From Saprospiraceae bacterium (GTDB lineage: Bacteria > Bacteroidota > Bacteroidia > Chitinophagales > Saprospiraceae), in NCBI GenBank assembly GCA_016717655.1, contig JADKFC010000003.1, positions 124,001-188,000 of the forward strand: a DNA stretch of 64,000 nucleotides, written 5' to 3'. Positions within the stretch are counted from its first letter, which is position 1, and each line of letters begins with the position of its first letter. The position numbers and the translations under genes are program-made. Below the pieces are notes generated by a model, which did not search any database, was not told where the DNA came from, and saw only the letters and a list, made by a program, of their open reading frames with translations. Shown here one piece after another: positions 11,290-21,720 of the stretch.

Positions 11290-12468
11290 ATGGCTTGTAA
11301 CATAAAATTAACTTCCCTAGCCAAGGTGTTCGCCCTACTACTGTGCTTGAATTCACCACTGATGGCTCAAATAAAAAAGGTAAATTTCCAATTGAAATTT
11401 AACCCTCAGTCGTCATTGTACGATTGTTACCTGCACATCGCAGAAGGTAATGCATTTACCAAAAAAGAAAGAATCCAGTTCAATGCTCAGGTTTCTTTTG
11501 TTCTTCCGGCTGAAGCTGAAATGAACATCATCGAAACGCACATGCCGTTGAAAGACAATCTTCACTTTGGTGGTAATAACGCAGCCAAGTGGTACATCAC
11601 CAATAAAATAGAAAATCCTGCTGCCCTGAGAGGCCAAAGGATAGTGAGTGTAACTCCAGACCTTTCTCCTACAGGCCAATACAATGAATTGCGAGAAGGG
11701 GATATGGTAAAACTGTTCAGTTTCAATGTTTACCCTCTTCCAACATGCGGAGAAGCGGTACGACTGTTTGACAACGCTAAAGATCCTGGAAGCAGTGCTG
11801 AAGGTTTGAGAGGTGGAGATTTCAGCAATGGCTTTACCATTGGTGGCACCGCTCAAAAATACAGCAACAACCTTCCAACCGACCACCCGGGCTTGCCTTA
11901 TGGTGATATCGAATCTCACAAATCAGCAGTGGTGGGTGAAACAGTGGTACTGGAAGCTGGCGATTGGAAACATGCTGCATCTTACCTGTGGACAGGCCCC
12001 AACGGCTTCAGATTCGAAGGAAAAGATGTGATATTTACAAAAGTTGGATCTGAAAAATCGGGCAAATACACGTTGACCGTTACTTCTGAAATGGGTTGCG
12101 CTAGCAGCAGAACCCTGGACCTGAAAGTTGAGGGTGCTGAAGACTTTGAAAAGGCTACTACTGATAAAGCAGTTGCTTCTGTAGAAACTGTCGTAAAATC
12201 TGCGGCCCTGGATCATACAGCAAGGGTTTATCCCAATCCTGCAAGTTCATACATTAATGTTGCTGTCAATGCATCAAGAGGTGCCGTTGTAAAAGCTAAT
12301 ATTTATGCTATCGATGGCAGATTGGTGATGTCTAACGTGATCAATCAAACCATGGATGCCAACAGCATTGAAAAAACAATTCCTTTGAAACTTCAGGCTG
12401 GTGTTTATTCAGTAAAATTAAATGTGAATGGTGTCGAATCAGACTACCGATTCATATGTGTAGAATAA
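11290..12468 (+). CDS. T9SS-sorted secreted surface protein
   Basis: 392 residues. A signal peptide (about 1-26, ending 'SPLMAQ') is followed by a beta-rich N-terminal region (about 27-190) that I do not recognise, an Ig/PKD-like segment (about 205-280, 'SYLWTGPNGF', 'SGKYTLTVTSEMGC') and a T9SS type A C-terminal sorting domain (about 312-392: 'RVYPNPASSYINV', 'IYAIDGRLV', 'LQAGVYSVKL'). Such domains direct export across the outer membrane and are cut by PorU. The start codon is ATG after an AT-rich leader. It stands alone between the giant genes and crtI and has its own terminator. Cargo role unknown. Confidence 0.85.
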   Translation: MACNIKLTSLAKVFALLLCLNSPLMAQIKKVNFQLKFNPQSSLYDCYLHIAEGNAFTKKERIQFNAQVSFVLPAEAEMNIIETHMPLKDNLHFGGNNAAKWYITNKIENPAALRGQRIVSVTPDLSPTGQYNELREGDMVKLFSFNVYPLPTCGEAVRLFDNAKDPGSSAEGLRGGDFSNGFTIGGTAQKYSNNLPTDHPGLPYGDIESHKSAVVGETVVLEAGDWKHAASYLWTGPNGFRFEGKDVIFTKVGSEKSGKYTLTVTSEMGCASSRTLDLKVEGAEDFEKATTDKAVASVETVVKSAALDHTARVYPNPASSYINVAVNASRGAVVKANIYAIDGRLVMSNVINQTMDANSIEKTIPLKLQAGVYSVKLNVNGVESDYRFICVE

Positions 12469-12506
12469 TTTGAGTTCTTAGCCGGAACGCCGGCAATAAA
12501 ATCACC

Positions 12507-12547
12507 TAAAAAAGTCAGGTTGCTACCAGCCTGACTTTTGTTTTTTA
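12507..12547 (+). terminator. Rho-independent terminator
   Basis: Stem AAAAGTCAGG with CCTGACTTTT around a short loop, then a T-rich tract. It lies about 40 bases after the stop of the T9SS-sorted protein. Confidence 0.8.
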
Positions 12548-12748
12548 TCAAATCTGGTGAAAAAATATTATTCTGTCTATTCTATAAAATCATGTAACCC
12601 ACCAAATTTTCATCTAACTTCTTATGATTATGGGATGCTTTGTTTTGAATATACCCAAGCCGTAAGGCTCATCATCAAAAAAAACAAAATGTTTAAGAAA
12701 AACATTAAAAAACTTAAACAATATTAAACTATTTGTGTTTCCTACTCT

Positions 12749-14218
12749 ATGCAAAGAGTAGGCGTCATCGGTTCTGGATTTGCCGGTCTGGCAGCAGCAG
12801 CTGTTTTGGCAAAGGCGGGTAAAAAAGTAGTTGTTTTTGAAAAAAACCAGGTCCCCGGAGGCAGGGCAAGGGTTTTTCATGAGCAAGGCTTTACCTTTGA
12901 CATGGGCCCTTCCTGGTATTGGATGCCCGAGGTTTTTGAAGACTTTTTTCAATATTTTGGCCACACTACCTCAGATTTTTATGATTTAAAGAGATTAGAC
13001 CCCTCTTACAGAGTTGTTTTTGGCCCAGGCGATGAAATAGACCTCCCTGCCAACTTTGATACGCTGTGCGACCTCTTTGAAAGTATTGAAGCAGGAAGTG
13101 CAAAAAAACTGATCCAATTTCTGGATGAAGCCGAGTATAAATACAAAACCGGCATGCAGGAGTTCGTATGGAAACCCGGAGAATCCTGGTTTGAGTTCAT
13201 GGAATGGAAGGTGGTGAGATCCTTGTTTAAATTGGACATGCTATCCTCCCTCTCTAACCAGGTAAGGGCTTTGTTTAAAAATCCCAAACTGATTAAAATT
13301 CTTGAATTCCCTGTTTTGTTTTTAGGCGCCACTCCTCAAAAGACACCGGCTCTCTACAGCCTGATGAACTACGCCGACCTCAAACTGGGTACCTGGTACC
13401 CTATGGGCGGCATGTATAAAATCATCGAAGCATTTATGGCAATTGGTCAAGAGCAAGGGGTAGAATTCCGTACCGGCGAAGAGGTGGTCCGCATCCACTA
13501 TAAAAACAACAAAGCCAATGCCCTTGAAACAGCCAATGGCCTTTTTGAAATGGATGCCATTGTGGCTGCAGCAGACTACCAGCATGTGGACCGTGATCTT
13601 TTGCCTTCAGCAGTTGCCAACTACAGTGAAAAATACTGGAACACAAGGGTGATGGCACCTTCTTCACTGCTCTTTTACCTGGGCATCGATCGCAAGGTGC
13701 AAGGCTTGCTCCACCACAATCTCTTTTTTGACGAAGATTTTGAAGTCCATGCCCATGAAATATATACCAGTCATGAGTGGCCACAAAAACCACTTTTTTA
13801 TGTTTGTGCTCCCTCTGTAACAGATCCTTCAGTAGCACCAGCAGGCATGGAAAATTTATTTGTGCTCATCCCTACTTCCACCCAGTTGACGGGTGATGAT
13901 GAGCCCATGCGCAACTTTTACCTGCAAATGGTAATGGATCGTTTGAAAGCAGTCAAAGGCATAGATTTTTCCGCTAACATCATCTATCAAAGAAGTTATG
14001 GCATATCTGATTTCAAATCAGATTACCACGCTTTCAAGGGCAATGCCTACGGCCTTGCCAATACTCTTTCACAAACAGCCTTGCTCAAGCCGGCTATGAG
14101 GTCGAAAAAACTCAACAACCTATATTTTGCTGGCCAGCTCACCTTGCCTGGTCCCGGCATGCCTCCTTCTATTATTTCCGGAAGAATGGCAGCTCAATCA
14201 ATCATCAAAAACCTGTAA
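12749..14218 (+). CDS. crtI: Phytoene desaturase CrtI
   Basis: 489 residues, the usual CrtI length. FAD-dependent enzyme that introduces double bonds into phytoene to give lycopene-type carotenoids at the membrane. The N-terminus has the dinucleotide-binding Rossmann motif 'GSGFAGLAAA' (about 8-17) and 'VPGGRAR' (about 41). The C-terminus has the family signature 'AGQLTLPGPGMPPS' with 'ISGRMAA' close behind (about 457-480). The next gene, 6 bases downstream, is crtB, so the two form an operon supplying the first carotenoid steps. No cyclase or hydroxylase gene lies nearby. Confidence 0.93.
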   Translation: MQRVGVIGSGFAGLAAAAVLAKAGKKVVVFEKNQVPGGRARVFHEQGFTFDMGPSWYWMPEVFEDFFQYFGHTTSDFYDLKRLDPSYRVVFGPGDEIDLPANFDTLCDLFESIEAGSAKKLIQFLDEAEYKYKTGMQEFVWKPGESWFEFMEWKVVRSLFKLDMLSSLSNQVRALFKNPKLIKILEFPVLFLGATPQKTPALYSLMNYADLKLGTWYPMGGMYKIIEAFMAIGQEQGVEFRTGEEVVRIHYKNNKANALETANGLFEMDAIVAAADYQHVDRDLLPSAVANYSEKYWNTRVMAPSSLLFYLGIDRKVQGLLHHNLFFDEDFEVHAHEIYTSHEWPQKPLFYVCAPSVTDPSVAPAGMENLFVLIPTSTQLTGDDEPMRNFYLQMVMDRLKAVKGIDFSANIIYQRSYGISDFKSDYHAFKGNAYGLANTLSQTALLKPAMRSKKLNNLYFAGQLTLPGPGMPPSIISGRMAAQSIIKNL

Positions 14219-14224
14219 AACACC

Positions 14225-15061
14225 ATGGATAACCTGTATAGCCAAGTAAGCCACAAGTGCAGTGAAATCATCACCAGAAACTATAGCACATCTTTCAGCT
14301 TGGGCATTGTTATGTTTCAAAAAAGCATCCGACAACCCATCTATTCTATTTATGGCTTTGTCCGCCTGGCAGATGAAATTGTGGATACCTACAAAGGTGA
14401 AAATCGCCAACAGCTGCTCAATGAGTTCAGGCATGAAACCTTTCAGGCCATCCACCGCAAAGTGAGCCTGAACCCCGTCTTGCATGCCTTTCAGGAAGTA
14501 GTAAACCAATACGATATTCTCCCAGAGCACATTGATGCTTTTTTGGACAGCATGGAAATGGATCTCAACAAAGAGGTACATGACCAGGAATCTTACAAGC
14601 GATATATCTACGGTTCTGCAGAAGTGGTAGGGCTTATGTGCCTCAAAATCTTTTGTGCAGGCAATGCCGATCAATACAACAAACTCGAATCGTATGCCCA
14701 ATCACTGGGATCTGCCTTTCAAAAGGTGAATTTCCTCCGCGACATGAAAAGTGATTACGATGACAGGGGCAGGGTCTATTTTCCCGATGTTGATTTCGAC
14801 AATTTTACTATGGAAGATAAACAAAGAATCGAAGCAGAAATCAAAGCTGAATTTGCCCATGCCCGTGAAGGAATTCGCAAACTGCCAACCTGCTGTAGAT
14901 TGGGAGTGTATTCAGCTTACAAATACTACCTTAGATTATTTGAAAAAATCAAAAGCCAGCCCATTTCAACCCTGTTTAGTCAGCGCATCAGAGTTCCCAA
15001 TGTAGAAAAGCTATTTGTGTTGACAAAGTCTGCAGTCAGGCTGCACCTGGGTATTCTCTGA
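14225..15061 (+). CDS. crtB: Phytoene synthase CrtB
   Basis: 278 residues, typical for bacterial squalene/phytoene synthases. It joins two geranylgeranyl diphosphates head to head. Both Asp-rich Mg2+-diphosphate motifs are present: 'DEIVD' (about 55) and 'RDMKSDYDDRGR' (about 174-185), with 'YFP' just after. 'NYSTSFSLG' near the N-terminus is also typical. It starts 6 bases after crtI. The stop is one base from the stop of the opposite-strand gene, so the two transcripts converge with no room for a separate terminator. Confidence 0.93.
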   Translation: MDNLYSQVSHKCSEIITRNYSTSFSLGIVMFQKSIRQPIYSIYGFVRLADEIVDTYKGENRQQLLNEFRHETFQAIHRKVSLNPVLHAFQEVVNQYDILPEHIDAFLDSMEMDLNKEVHDQESYKRYIYGSAEVVGLMCLKIFCAGNADQYNKLESYAQSLGSAFQKVNFLRDMKSDYDDRGRVYFPDVDFDNFTMEDKQRIEAEIKAEFAHAREGIRKLPTCCRLGVYSAYKYYLRLFEKIKSQPISTLFSQRIRVPNVEKLFVLTKSAVRLHLGIL

Positions 15062-15062
15062 G

Positions 15063-16493
15063 TTATTTTTTAGCCTTGTCCCGGTCAATGATGATTTGGA
15101 TCTGATCTGATTTCAGGTTCTTGCCAATGATCTTTCGCTCTTTGTTTAATACGTAGATTTCCGGCGTCACATCCACATAATATTTGCCGTAGATAGATCT
15201 ATTGGTAGGGTCGTGCACATTGGTCCAGCTAAGTCCATTTTTTTTGATATAGGCCTTCCACTTGTCGTCATCGGTGTCGATGGCAATGGCATAGACATCC
15301 ACTCCATTGGCTTTGTTGGCTAAATAATACTTGTGAAGTTTTGGTGTTTCTACCATACAATGCTCACAGTCGGGATTAAACAGGTAAACAATAAGATAGT
15401 CTGCTGTTTTTGACATCAGCTCCTGTTTTTTGCCCATAGGGTCGGTGGAGATCACATTGGGCCCTTTCAACCCTAATAGACTCAATGACATTTCGGTTGC
15501 CCTCCTCTGAATGGCATCGGTCTGGAGTGAATCTGACCAGAAAGCCCTTTTTTGGGTAAAATAGGTCCTCACCATTTCTACAAAAAGTTTTTCTGCATCC
15601 ATGATCGGACATTTTCCTGGCTCATAGGTAAGTACCACATAATTGGCAACCACCTTGTAATACTCAGGCTTGTCCATAAGCTTTGCCATTAGTTGATGCG
15701 ATGAGGCTAAGATGGAGTCCTGGTGCTGTACAGTCAATTCTTTCAAAAATCGTTTGAGTTTGATACCAAACATGGGCGTTCTGATGAGTCGGGTATCATT
15801 AAAGTCTATGTTATCCCAAAATTCTTTTCGGTATTGTACAACCTGCAACTCTTTGGGCAATTCTTCTCTGAGTTTGGGGTTTTGACCACCATATTTATAA
15901 GCAGTAAACAAAAGTTTGGGATACTTTGCTTTTAAGTCTAGGATGGTTTTCAATCGTTGACTATCTAAGGCATCACGTTCTTTTTTCAGGATATTGTAGG
16001 CTTCAGTGCCGGCATTACCATTCTTTAACTGAGCATTCAATTCATTCAGTCGGGGACCAATGGTAAACGATTCGTACCGCATGTTTTCATAAAAAAGCTC
16101 GTTTTCCTGGCTGCCGGTAATCTTCATAGTGCTGAGGGGATCTGCCAGGGCAAGCTCCATTTCGTATTCCTGGTCTTCTCCCATAATGATTTGCACAAAT
16201 TCTTTCCGGCCCGTAATCATGATGTAGTAAATACCTTGAGCCAGTCCCTTTGGATTTATGTATTCCAATTTTCCATTGCTGACTGCTGTACTGTCGAGAA
16301 GGTAGTTTTGGTCTGAATAAAAACCGATAATACGGGCAAAACCAGATTGAGGGAAATCAGAAAACACCATTTTTAAATGGGTAGGTCCACCCATAACGGG
16401 TTCAGGATCTTTTACTTTTAGCGTCGGAGCCGCTTCCATATTGCCCTTGCATGACAAAGCCAAAAGCAAAGGAAATACCATCATCCACTTCAT
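15063..16493 (-). CDS. TlpA/thioredoxin-like lipoprotein
   Basis: 476 residues. A lipobox-like 'LLLALSC' at the N-terminus predicts a lipoprotein. The N-terminal part (about 35-130) resembles the beta-sandwich domain (DUF4369-like) found before redoxin domains in Bacteroidota; the middle is helical and charged. The C-terminal 120 residues are a thioredoxin fold with 'NPDCEHC' (CxxC at about 375-378) and the cis-Pro segment 'YVDVTPEIYVLN'. Likely an envelope thiol-disulfide protein; the substrate is unknown. It lies 46 bases after porV on the same strand and may be co-transcribed. A role in disulfide handling for T9SS cargo would be speculation. Confidence 0.75.
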   Translation of the reverse strand: MKWMMVFPLLLALSCKGNMEAAPTLKVKDPEPVMGGPTHLKMVFSDFPQSGFARIIGFYSDQNYLLDSTAVSNGKLEYINPKGLAQGIYYIMITGRKEFVQIIMGEDQEYEMELALADPLSTMKITGSQENELFYENMRYESFTIGPRLNELNAQLKNGNAGTEAYNILKKERDALDSQRLKTILDLKAKYPKLLFTAYKYGGQNPKLREELPKELQVVQYRKEFWDNIDFNDTRLIRTPMFGIKLKRFLKELTVQHQDSILASSHQLMAKLMDKPEYYKVVANYVVLTYEPGKCPIMDAEKLFVEMVRTYFTQKRAFWSDSLQTDAIQRRATEMSLSLLGLKGPNVISTDPMGKKQELMSKTADYLIVYLFNPDCEHCMVETPKLHKYYLANKANGVDVYAIAIDTDDDKWKAYIKKNGLSWTNVHDPTNRSIYGKYYVDVTPEIYVLNKERKIIGKNLKSDQIQIIIDRDKAKK

Positions 16494-16539
16494 TTCTACT
16501 TGTTTTTCCTGATGTTAAACATGGTAACCCACAAAAATG

Positions 16540-17754
16540 TTACTCTTCAAGTCCTTCTTTAAATCCTTCAAAGTTAAAATTCAACCCAAATCTAAGGGTA
16601 TTATCTAGTGGATTTCGCTGGATAGAACTTGGTGCAAGATAGGACAGGTTAAATTCAAATACATTGTATTTGATGCCCGCGCCAATGGTAAAGAACTTTC
16701 TTGCGCCTTTTAGTGGGTGCTCGTAATAATAGCCCGCTCTTACCGCAAATTGTTTATTGTAAAGATATTCTGTTCCTATGCTATAGTAAAACTCTTTTAG
16801 TTCTTCTGAAAATCCTGCCTGCGCATCGCCAAATGAACCAAATACTCCCTCAAACAAGGTTTTTTCACGCCAGTCTGCTATGTCATTGTCATTGGCATCC
16901 CATTTTGGATTTTCTATTGACCACGGAGATGGTACCAACAATTTGTTGACATCAAGGCAAAAAGACAGACTGTTGTAATTGTCAAAATCAATCCTCAACA
17001 AACCCCCAATTCCCAGGTTGGTGGGAATGAAGTCTTTGTCGTTGTTATCGGTGTAGGTCACCTTTGCTCCTAAATTGGATAAGTTCATTCCTATTGCCCA
17101 GTATCCGTTGTAATTTGAAATTTTTGTCTTTTTACGATAGGTAAACGATACATCTGTCGCAAATGATGTAGCATTATTGATAATCACCCCTCCCGTAATC
17201 TGACCCGGTGCAAGACTCGACATTAAAAACTTACCCGATACGGCCGCTGAAAAATTATCACCCAGCTTTCTGGCATAAGCTGCTCCAACTTCAAATTCTC
17301 TGGGTCTGCCTTCCCCGGTAGATCCTCCTGTATTATCCGTAAAAAAAATAGAGCCAAGTGAAAAATACCGAATATTAAAACCTATGGTCTGGTATTGATC
17401 CAGCTTTGTGTAACCTGCCAAATAAGTAAGGTAAAGATCATCCAAACCTAAGTTTTTCAACCAGGGTGTAAAGTTGAGAGAAATGGCACTCTTATCTTCG
17501 GCAAATGCGAGATTCGAAGGATTGTAGTGCATAGATGAGGCTGATGGATCTGCCACAATACCGGCTTCTCCCATGGCTCCACCCCTGGCATCAGGAGCAA
17601 TTCTCAAAAACGGCAGGGCCGTCAATATCGTAGTGGGTAAACAATTTCCGTTCGCGTCAAGTGTGCAATTTTTTGTTGCATCCCATTCTGATTGAGCCAT
17701 CATTTGGGCCGAAATGGCCATGGTCATCAGGATTGATAAGACTTTTTTCATCAA
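16540..17754 (-). CDS. porV: T9SS outer-membrane protein PorV (LptO)
   Basis: 404 residues with a signal peptide (to 'MMAQS') and the FadL-like beta-barrel character of PorV. Conserved elements are 'LRIAPDARGGAMGEAG', 'HYNPSNLAF' and 'SLNFTPWL'. In T9SS, PorV carries cargo proteins from the translocon to the PorU attachment complex. The neighbour upstream on the same strand is porU, then porP and gldJ diverge; porV-porU-gldJ-murF is a known order in Bacteroidota such as Flavobacterium johnsoniae. A consensus -7 element lies just upstream, so porV can be expressed apart from porU. Confidence 0.92.
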   Translation of the reverse strand: MMKKVLSILMTMAISAQMMAQSEWDATKNCTLDANGNCLPTTILTALPFLRIAPDARGGAMGEAGIVADPSASSMHYNPSNLAFAEDKSAISLNFTPWLKNLGLDDLYLTYLAGYTKLDQYQTIGFNIRYFSLGSIFFTDNTGGSTGEGRPREFEVGAAYARKLGDNFSAAVSGKFLMSSLAPGQITGGVIINNATSFATDVSFTYRKKTKISNYNGYWAIGMNLSNLGAKVTYTDNNDKDFIPTNLGIGGLLRIDFDNYNSLSFCLDVNKLLVPSPWSIENPKWDANDNDIADWREKTLFEGVFGSFGDAQAGFSEELKEFYYSIGTEYLYNKQFAVRAGYYYEHPLKGARKFFTIGAGIKYNVFEFNLSYLAPSSIQRNPLDNTLRFGLNFNFEGFKEGLEE

Positions 17755-17780
17755 GTGTGATTTTTCTGTTTTATGCTTTG

Positions 17781-17808
17781 CAAATGTAAAATAATATGGT
17801 CATTTCAA
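17781..17808 (-). promoter_or_regulatory. Predicted promoter of porV
   Basis: Read on the minus strand: TTG at 17808-17806, 17 bases of spacer, TACATTTG at 17788-17781. The -7 box fits TAnnTTTG exactly and lies 27 bases before the start codon. A second TTG at 17813-17811 would give a spacer of 22. Confidence 0.5.
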
Positions 17809-18003
17809 TCCAACCTTTTCTTTAGGGTTGGCATTGCTCTAACGTAGAAAACCCATATTTAGTATTTCTTTGGTGTAAAAAATAGTTAACTGTATTTTAA
17901 GACAAAGATATATATATCTAATTATTTTTTAATATGTATCTTGATATCTACCCATTATATCTGAGTTGATTTTTCTAACTATTTAATTATCAATTGTATG
18001 TAC

Positions 18004-21000
18004 CTAAATTTTCACCATTTTTTGATAACCGCTGTCCCTTCTCAACCCTTCGTTGGGTGCTGTCATAGTGATTTGGTACACATAAACCCCACTGGCCAGA
18101 TTAGATCCATAGTCTTCTCTTGCATCCCATTCAAACATTGAAATGCGATAGCCCTCAGCTATCCTCCTTTCAGAAACGGATTTGACAAGACGGCCGTTAA
18201 TGGTATATATTTTAAGTTCAATCTCTACATCCAGTCCCGCTAGATCATGCTCAAAGCTAAACTCTGTATTGTCGGTAAATGGGTTAGGGTAGTTGTATAC
18301 TCTGTGCAACTTTTCATTGCGCGTTTCAACAACCCTGAATTCTGTTTCACCTTCCACTGAATTATTGGCTATGTCCCAGGCTTTTGCTGTGACTTTGTAC
18401 ACACCGGGTGCCAGCTTTGACAACGGATAGCTTACTTCCCCCTGCCTGTAATTATTGGGAGCGGCCGTATAATACTCGTTGAGCACAACCTCTTCATCAT
18501 AATCAGGACCGGTTATCCGGGCAGTGATATCATGGCCGATGCTATTACCGGTAATGTTGATACCGTTGTCATCAGCCAGCTTTATCAACAACTTTGGATT
18601 AGCGTCTGTAATACCACCAAACACAAATTCTTCATCGTTCATGTACAGTGTCATCTCAGGTGCCTGATCATCATTTACAGCGGTATTGCTGCTTCCACCG
18701 ATGGGCAGTCTATCAAAATGACCTGCAGCATCAGTAGTGGCGTTGTGCGCATATACACTGATCCTGCCATTGCCGAGCTGATAATTGATGTCCTTCGGTA
18801 GAATACATTCTATTTCAAATTTACCATTCACAGCAGATGCCCTGCCTTTAAAAATAATGTTGCGGTATTGACTAAAACTTTTTTTCGTAGCTGTCTTCAT
18901 CATTGCCAAGGGTCTTCAATTCTGTAGCTTTGTCAAAAAGGGTCACAAAAACTTCTCCTGAAAATCCGCTTAGCAGGGCACCGGTATAGTCCCTGATTTC
19001 TCCACCCAGTTTGATCTTGTCCAAAGCTCCAACAGTATCAGCGTACAGAGCGGCATCTTTGTCATTGATGGTAGTAATAACTACATCGTGCTCAGGAAGT
19101 GCAAGGAGTTGTGAAGGATCACCCAAAAGCGTAAACTTCCTGGTATTGTCTTCTAAGGTATCAAGTGAAGTACCATTTTTGGCCCTCAGTATGATTTCAC
19201 CAAAAGACAAGGCCTTGCCATTTTCCCTTGCATATAAGTTTTTAAACACATTGGAGGTCAAACGTTTGTTTTTGTCTGCATATACTGGCCTGGTTGTGGT
19301 CAAAAGACCAATAGCGCCTCCTTTGGCATTGAGCAAGGCAAGTTCTCCACCCGATGATACACTAGGATCATCGTAGCCGGAAAACGAACAAGTGGCTGTG
19401 ATCAGCAAAGTAAGTCGGTCTTCGTTGGACCAGCCCTGGATATCACTCAGTTTTACTACTCTTTCCTGCGCCAATCCTTTAGGCCCGCCATGACCCAGGT
19501 AACACCAGGCCAGTTGTCCCTGATCCATCTGCTGATTGATGGCTGAGGTAGCTTCATTGTAACGCTCGCCACCTGGAGTGTTCTCCTGTCTGTAGGCGTC
19601 CAGGTAGACCTTTTGCTGATTGATGAGGGGATCTTTTTCAAAGGCTTCTTTGGCTATGGTATCGGCGTCATTGATGTGCAGGTTGCCATCTTCATCATCG
19701 GCACAAAATCCGGTTTTGAGTTTCCATTCGCCAAACCTTTCTGAAGAAACATCGTACCGAATAATTTTATCAACCACCTGATCTGCTTCTTCTGCAGTAC
19801 TCACGGTCAGTCTTCCAACTCTTACATCCAGGGCCCCCTTTAGGTTGGCGCCTTCATTGTTGCTTAACAAAGCATAGTAATCATCTGTAGGAAAAGCATT
19901 GATCGGATTCAGTGATTCATCGGTTTCATATACGGGTATATAATTTTGATAAGGCACAGAAGGCATCAGTTTTTTGTAATCATAACTGCCATCCCCCAAC
20001 AGCAAAAGATATCGAAAATCCGGATACCGGTCTAATACCATTTGGCAAAATTGCGAATTGCACTGGGGTCCTGTCTGCCACTGCCAAACTCCTGGTAGAT
20101 TTGGTTTACACCAGCCAAAGACACCTTGTACCCATTGTGTTTTATTCGATGATCGGCCAATTTTTGGGCAGCATTGGCAAAGTCCGGGTGATACACAATT
20201 ATAAGATCACATTCCGGTATGCCATGCAGATTTTGATTGGCCATCTTGCTGCCTCCATCCGGTGTATAAGCTGCATTGGTGTTAAACAATATCAATCTTA
20301 CATCCTCTTTTCCCGAAGCAAAATTTACACTTCCGTCTTTGATGGCATAACCGCTTACTCTGGCAGGATCACTCACCAGCCATGCCAGACCACCTGAAAA
20401 ATCGCCGCCTATGACCACCTTGCTATAATCACTTGTGGCAAAGCCGGCATGGCTTACCAATAGTTGATTGTTGCCCGGATTGATGCTCTGTGTGCTCTTG
20501 AGTTGCACAAAATCCAACCAGGCATCACCATTGCCGGCAGTACTGTATTTTAAAGTAAATTTTGGACTGTTGCTGCTTACACTCACAGATTTCTGTATTA
20601 TTCCTTGTCTTGCAAAAATGGCTTCAGCATTACCAAGGCTTACAGCTGAGGTGGTAGCTGTAAAACTCTGCCCATCCAGAGACAAGGTAAAACGTCCCTC
20701 TTTATCAGAGCGGCCATAGGCATTTACCAATACATCCACTGGTGTGCCGGCTACCCTGTTTTTTAAATCAAATAATTTACTCAGATCTCTTTCCTGATTA
20801 TTGACCAGGTATTCTCCTACCCACAATTTACCGGAACCTATGGTGGCTGCATTGGATCCCAGCATATTTGTTTTATCCTCTGTAAAAATATCCCATACAG
20901 TCTGTGTTGCGGTTTCAAACCCCACCAGATTGTCTGCTACACTTTCAGTTGTTACTCTTTTGCCATTGCCTTGGGATACTTTCAGGTAGACATAATTTTT

Positions 21001-21425
21001 ATCGGCATAAATATTTTTATCAAAAATGTAGGATTTAGAGTTGGCTTCATATTTCCACGTGTCAGCAGCCTCAGCATAAAATAGATCACATCTGCATCAT
21101 TCATTTTACCATCGTCCTCTCCATTGATCATGATCGGAATTTCAACGAGGTCATCAGGGTAAGATTGCAGGATGGCCTCTGGCAGGGTTCCGCCATAATT
21201 GCCATAAATTTTTATTTCCTTTGGATTGAGGGCACTGGTGTTGACCCCGGCATCGTCCAGCATTTTTTTGGTCAGCTTTTGAATTCCTGTTTTATTGATA
21301 CCAAATCGGAAGATCGACCCATCTGATAATACAGATTGAGTGACAGGAAAAATCTGAGAATACGCAGTTCCCTGACTCATAAACAAAGCCAGTAATGTTC
21401 CTAATACAAAGTTGATTTTTTTCAT
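18004..21425 (-). CDS. porU: T9SS C-terminal signal peptidase PorU (three frameshifts)
   Basis: Gingipain-like cysteine protease (family C25) that removes the C-terminal sorting domain of T9SS cargo and attaches the mature protein to surface glycolipid. Start at the ATG reading MKKINFVLG (21425), followed by a signal peptide. The C25 domain has the His region 'WCYLGHGGPKG' (about 645) and the Cys region 'ITATCSFSGYDDP' (about 677). A type A sorting domain closes the protein ('YNYPNPFTDNTEFSF', 'GSNLASGVYVYQI'). The frame is broken at three homopolymers: A4 21078-21081 (one base missing on the coding strand), T3 20041-20043 (missing), T7 18879-18885 (extra). Corrected, it encodes about 1140 residues, normal for PorU. 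Visible pieces are 20982-21455, 20032-20925, 18872-20041 and 18004-18909. Sequencing error is the likely cause. Confidence 0.88.
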
Positions 21426-21626
21426 AATTCCTGTTTTTTCAGGCATTCCAGCCACAATGGAGTAAAAATAATGTTTTTCAATCGAACCTCAGCTGTTAAT
21501 TTGGATATCCGTTTTTAAGTTATAATCTATCATAAATGGAACTAAATTTTCAGCAGATTGATGTTTAAACGCCAATTTAAAACCAACATTGTTCCAAAAT
21601 TGTTAAATCTCCACATCATTTTCAGG

Positions 21627-21634
21627 TATCTTTG
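21627..21634 (+). promoter_or_regulatory. Possible -7 box upstream of porP
   Basis: TATCTTTG fits TAnnTTTG. The nearest upstream TTG (21600-21602) leaves a 24-base spacer, longer than usual, so only the -7 part is supported. Confidence 0.35.
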
Positions 21635-21720
21635 ACGTTTTTCTATAAAAATGCCTCTTGAAAGACATTAACACCCAAAATATAGAGCACAAAAGGACAA
21701 AAAGGGTTGCTTCCGGCTCA

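Noticed and set aside
11413..11919. 168-residue minus-strand ORF
   Set aside because: Shadow of the T9SS-sorted protein on the plus strand, which has a signal peptide and sorting domain.
14198..14701. 167-residue minus-strand ORF
   Set aside because: Shadow of crtB, which shows both Asp-rich motifs in the plus frame.
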